From Streptomyces aurantiogriseus (GTDB taxonomy: Bacteria > Actinomycetota > Actinomycetes > Streptomycetales > Streptomycetaceae): DNA of 64,000 nucleotides. Both the position numbers and the translations under genes were made by a program. A model generated the notes under the pieces. It was not told the origin of the DNA. It saw only the letters and a list, made by a program, of their open reading frames with translations, and ran no database searches. The DNA is taken from NCBI RefSeq assembly GCF_014649375.1, contig NZ_BMSX01000004.1, positions 248,001-312,000 of the forward strand, read 5' to 3'. This document shows positions 63,259 to 64,000 of this stretch, one piece after another. The first letter of the stretch is position 1, and each line of letters begins with the position of its first letter.

Positions 63259-64000
63259 ATGGTCGACCGGCCGACATTCCAGCCGCCCGGGCCGCGGGCC
63301 ACCACCACGGGCGTTTCAGGCGACCTCGGCCTGGTGTCCGTCCGCTCACCCGGGACGGGGCGTTCATCGTGTGCGGACGACGCGTCTGCCGGCACAGCGC
63401 GCAGGCGGCGGCCCGAGGGGCAGTGGGCCCTGGGCGAGATCGCCCCGCTCAACCCGAATGAGCGCTTCAAGCGGGACGACGACGGCCTCAATGTGCGCTC
63501 CCGCATCGAGGACGTGTACGCCTCCGCCGGTTTCGCCGGCATCGAACCGGAGGACCTGCACGGCCGGATGAGATGGTGGGGGCTCTACACCCAGCGCCGG
63601 CCGGGCATCGACGGCGGCAGGACCGGCAGCCTGCAACCCCACGAACTCGATGACGAGTTCTTCATGATGCGCGTCCGCGTCGACGGCGGACGGCTCACCA
63701 CCGAGCAGCTCCGCACGATCGGAGAGGTGTCACGCGACTTCGCCCGCGACACGGCCGATCTCACCGACCGGCAGAACATCCAGCTGCACTGGGTGCGCAT
63801 CGAGGACGTCCCGGAGATCTGGCGGCGCCTGGAAGCGGTGGATCTAACCACCGCCCAGGCCTGCGGGGACACCACCCGGGTGTTCCTGGGCAGCCCCGTC
63901 GCCGGTGTGGCGGCCGACGAGATCATCGACGGCAGCCCGGCCATCCAGGAGATCCACGAGCGCTGGATCGGCGATCCCGGCTTCTCCAACCTGCCGCGCA
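63259..64000 (+). CDS. Ferredoxin-nitrite/sulfite reductase, 3' part beyond window
   Basis: 247 codons of an open frame, cut by the window end. Family pattern: WALGEIAPLNPNERFKRDDDGLNVRSRIEDVYASAGFAG, RMRWWGLYTQRRPGIDGG, MMRVRVDGGRLTTEQLRTIGEVSRDFARDTADLTDRQNIQLHWVRIEDVPEIWRRLEAVDLTTAQACGDTTRVFLGSPVAG. These match actinobacterial SirA/NirA sulfite reductases (siroheme and [4Fe-4S]). The N-terminal ~50 residues look poorly conserved. ATG 63259 with AAGGAG. Reduces sulfite to sulfide in sulfur assimilation. Confidence 0.9.
   Translation, partial: MVDRPTFQPPGPRATTTGVSGDLGLVSVRSPGTGRSSCADDASAGTARRRRPEGQWALGEIAPLNPNERFKRDDDGLNVRSRIEDVYASAGFAGIEPEDLHGRMRWWGLYTQRRPGIDGGRTGSLQPHELDDEFFMMRVRVDGGRLTTEQLRTIGEVSRDFARDTADLTDRQNIQLHWVRIEDVPEIWRRLEAVDLTTAQACGDTTRVFLGSPVAGVAADEIIDGSPAIQEIHERWIGDPGFSNLPR

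Overview
The window is high-GC actinobacterial DNA, almost certainly Streptomyces. It carries hrdD, an SsgA-like protein, a WhiB-like protein, SARP-free LuxR/LAL and tandem-IclR regulators, Streptomyces-only families such as DUF6227, and frequent GTG (and apparently two CTG) starts. The gene order from about 7 to 45 kb (molybdopterin genes, galU, penicillin acylase, MTAP, mscL, fruRKA, a TetR gene, hrdD, MarR/MFS) resembles, from memory, the S. coelicolor chromosome around SCO3175-SCO3209, just before the CDA cluster. I could not align it.

Region 1 (1-6.9 kb) looks like the edge of an accessory metabolite locus. It has a LuxR-type regulator, a DrrAB-like ABC exporter, an MMPL exporter and an SbnB-like enzyme for 2,3-diaminopropionate, and it ends at the 3' side of a tRNA-Ala(CGC). 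Region 2 (7-31 kb) is core. A minus-strand run reads galU-moeA(glp)-moaC-mogA-GNAT-glpR; it is followed by 5-FTHF cyclo-ligase, a penicillin-acylase-type amidase, a K+/H+ antiporter, an MFS transporter, an FmdB/Ruc-like zinc-ribbon protein under a CIRCE-like operator, MTAP, MscL, an L,D-transpeptidase and the fructose PTS operon fruR-fruK-fruA. In that operon an extra 89-codon frame links fruK to fruA by ATGA overlaps at both ends. Region 3 (31-45 kb) is regulator-rich: a DHA2 exporter with a divergent WYL regulator, a TetR protein with an octapeptide repeat beside hrdD, GNAT, DODA dioxygenase/MarR, a second DHA2 exporter with TetR, an M6 metalloprotease and a tandem IclR regulator with in-frame DNA repeats.

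Region 4 (45-58.3 kb) is accessory, with lower GC and remnants. It holds a degenerate Nudix-like protein, a truncated XRE protein, a DprA/SLOG protein paired with a ComF-like phosphoribosyltransferase, an XRE regulator, two winged-helix proteins, a tyrosine-recombinase-like protein lacking its catalytic Arg/His residues overlapping a DDE transposase-like gene, a large LAL regulator, and a SALP-WhiB pair. Region 5 (58.5-64 kb) has a GlxA-type regulator with an isochorismatase, a LysR regulator divergent from a nitrilase, a rhodanese, and the start of a sulfite reductase cut by the window edge; together these suggest nitrile/cyanide and sulfur handling.

The best candidates for something undescribed are the DprA/SLOG-PRTase pair (46.7-48.3 kb), the inactive recombinase plus transposase operon (50.8-53.4 kb), and the CIRCE-controlled FmdB gene (19.5 kb).
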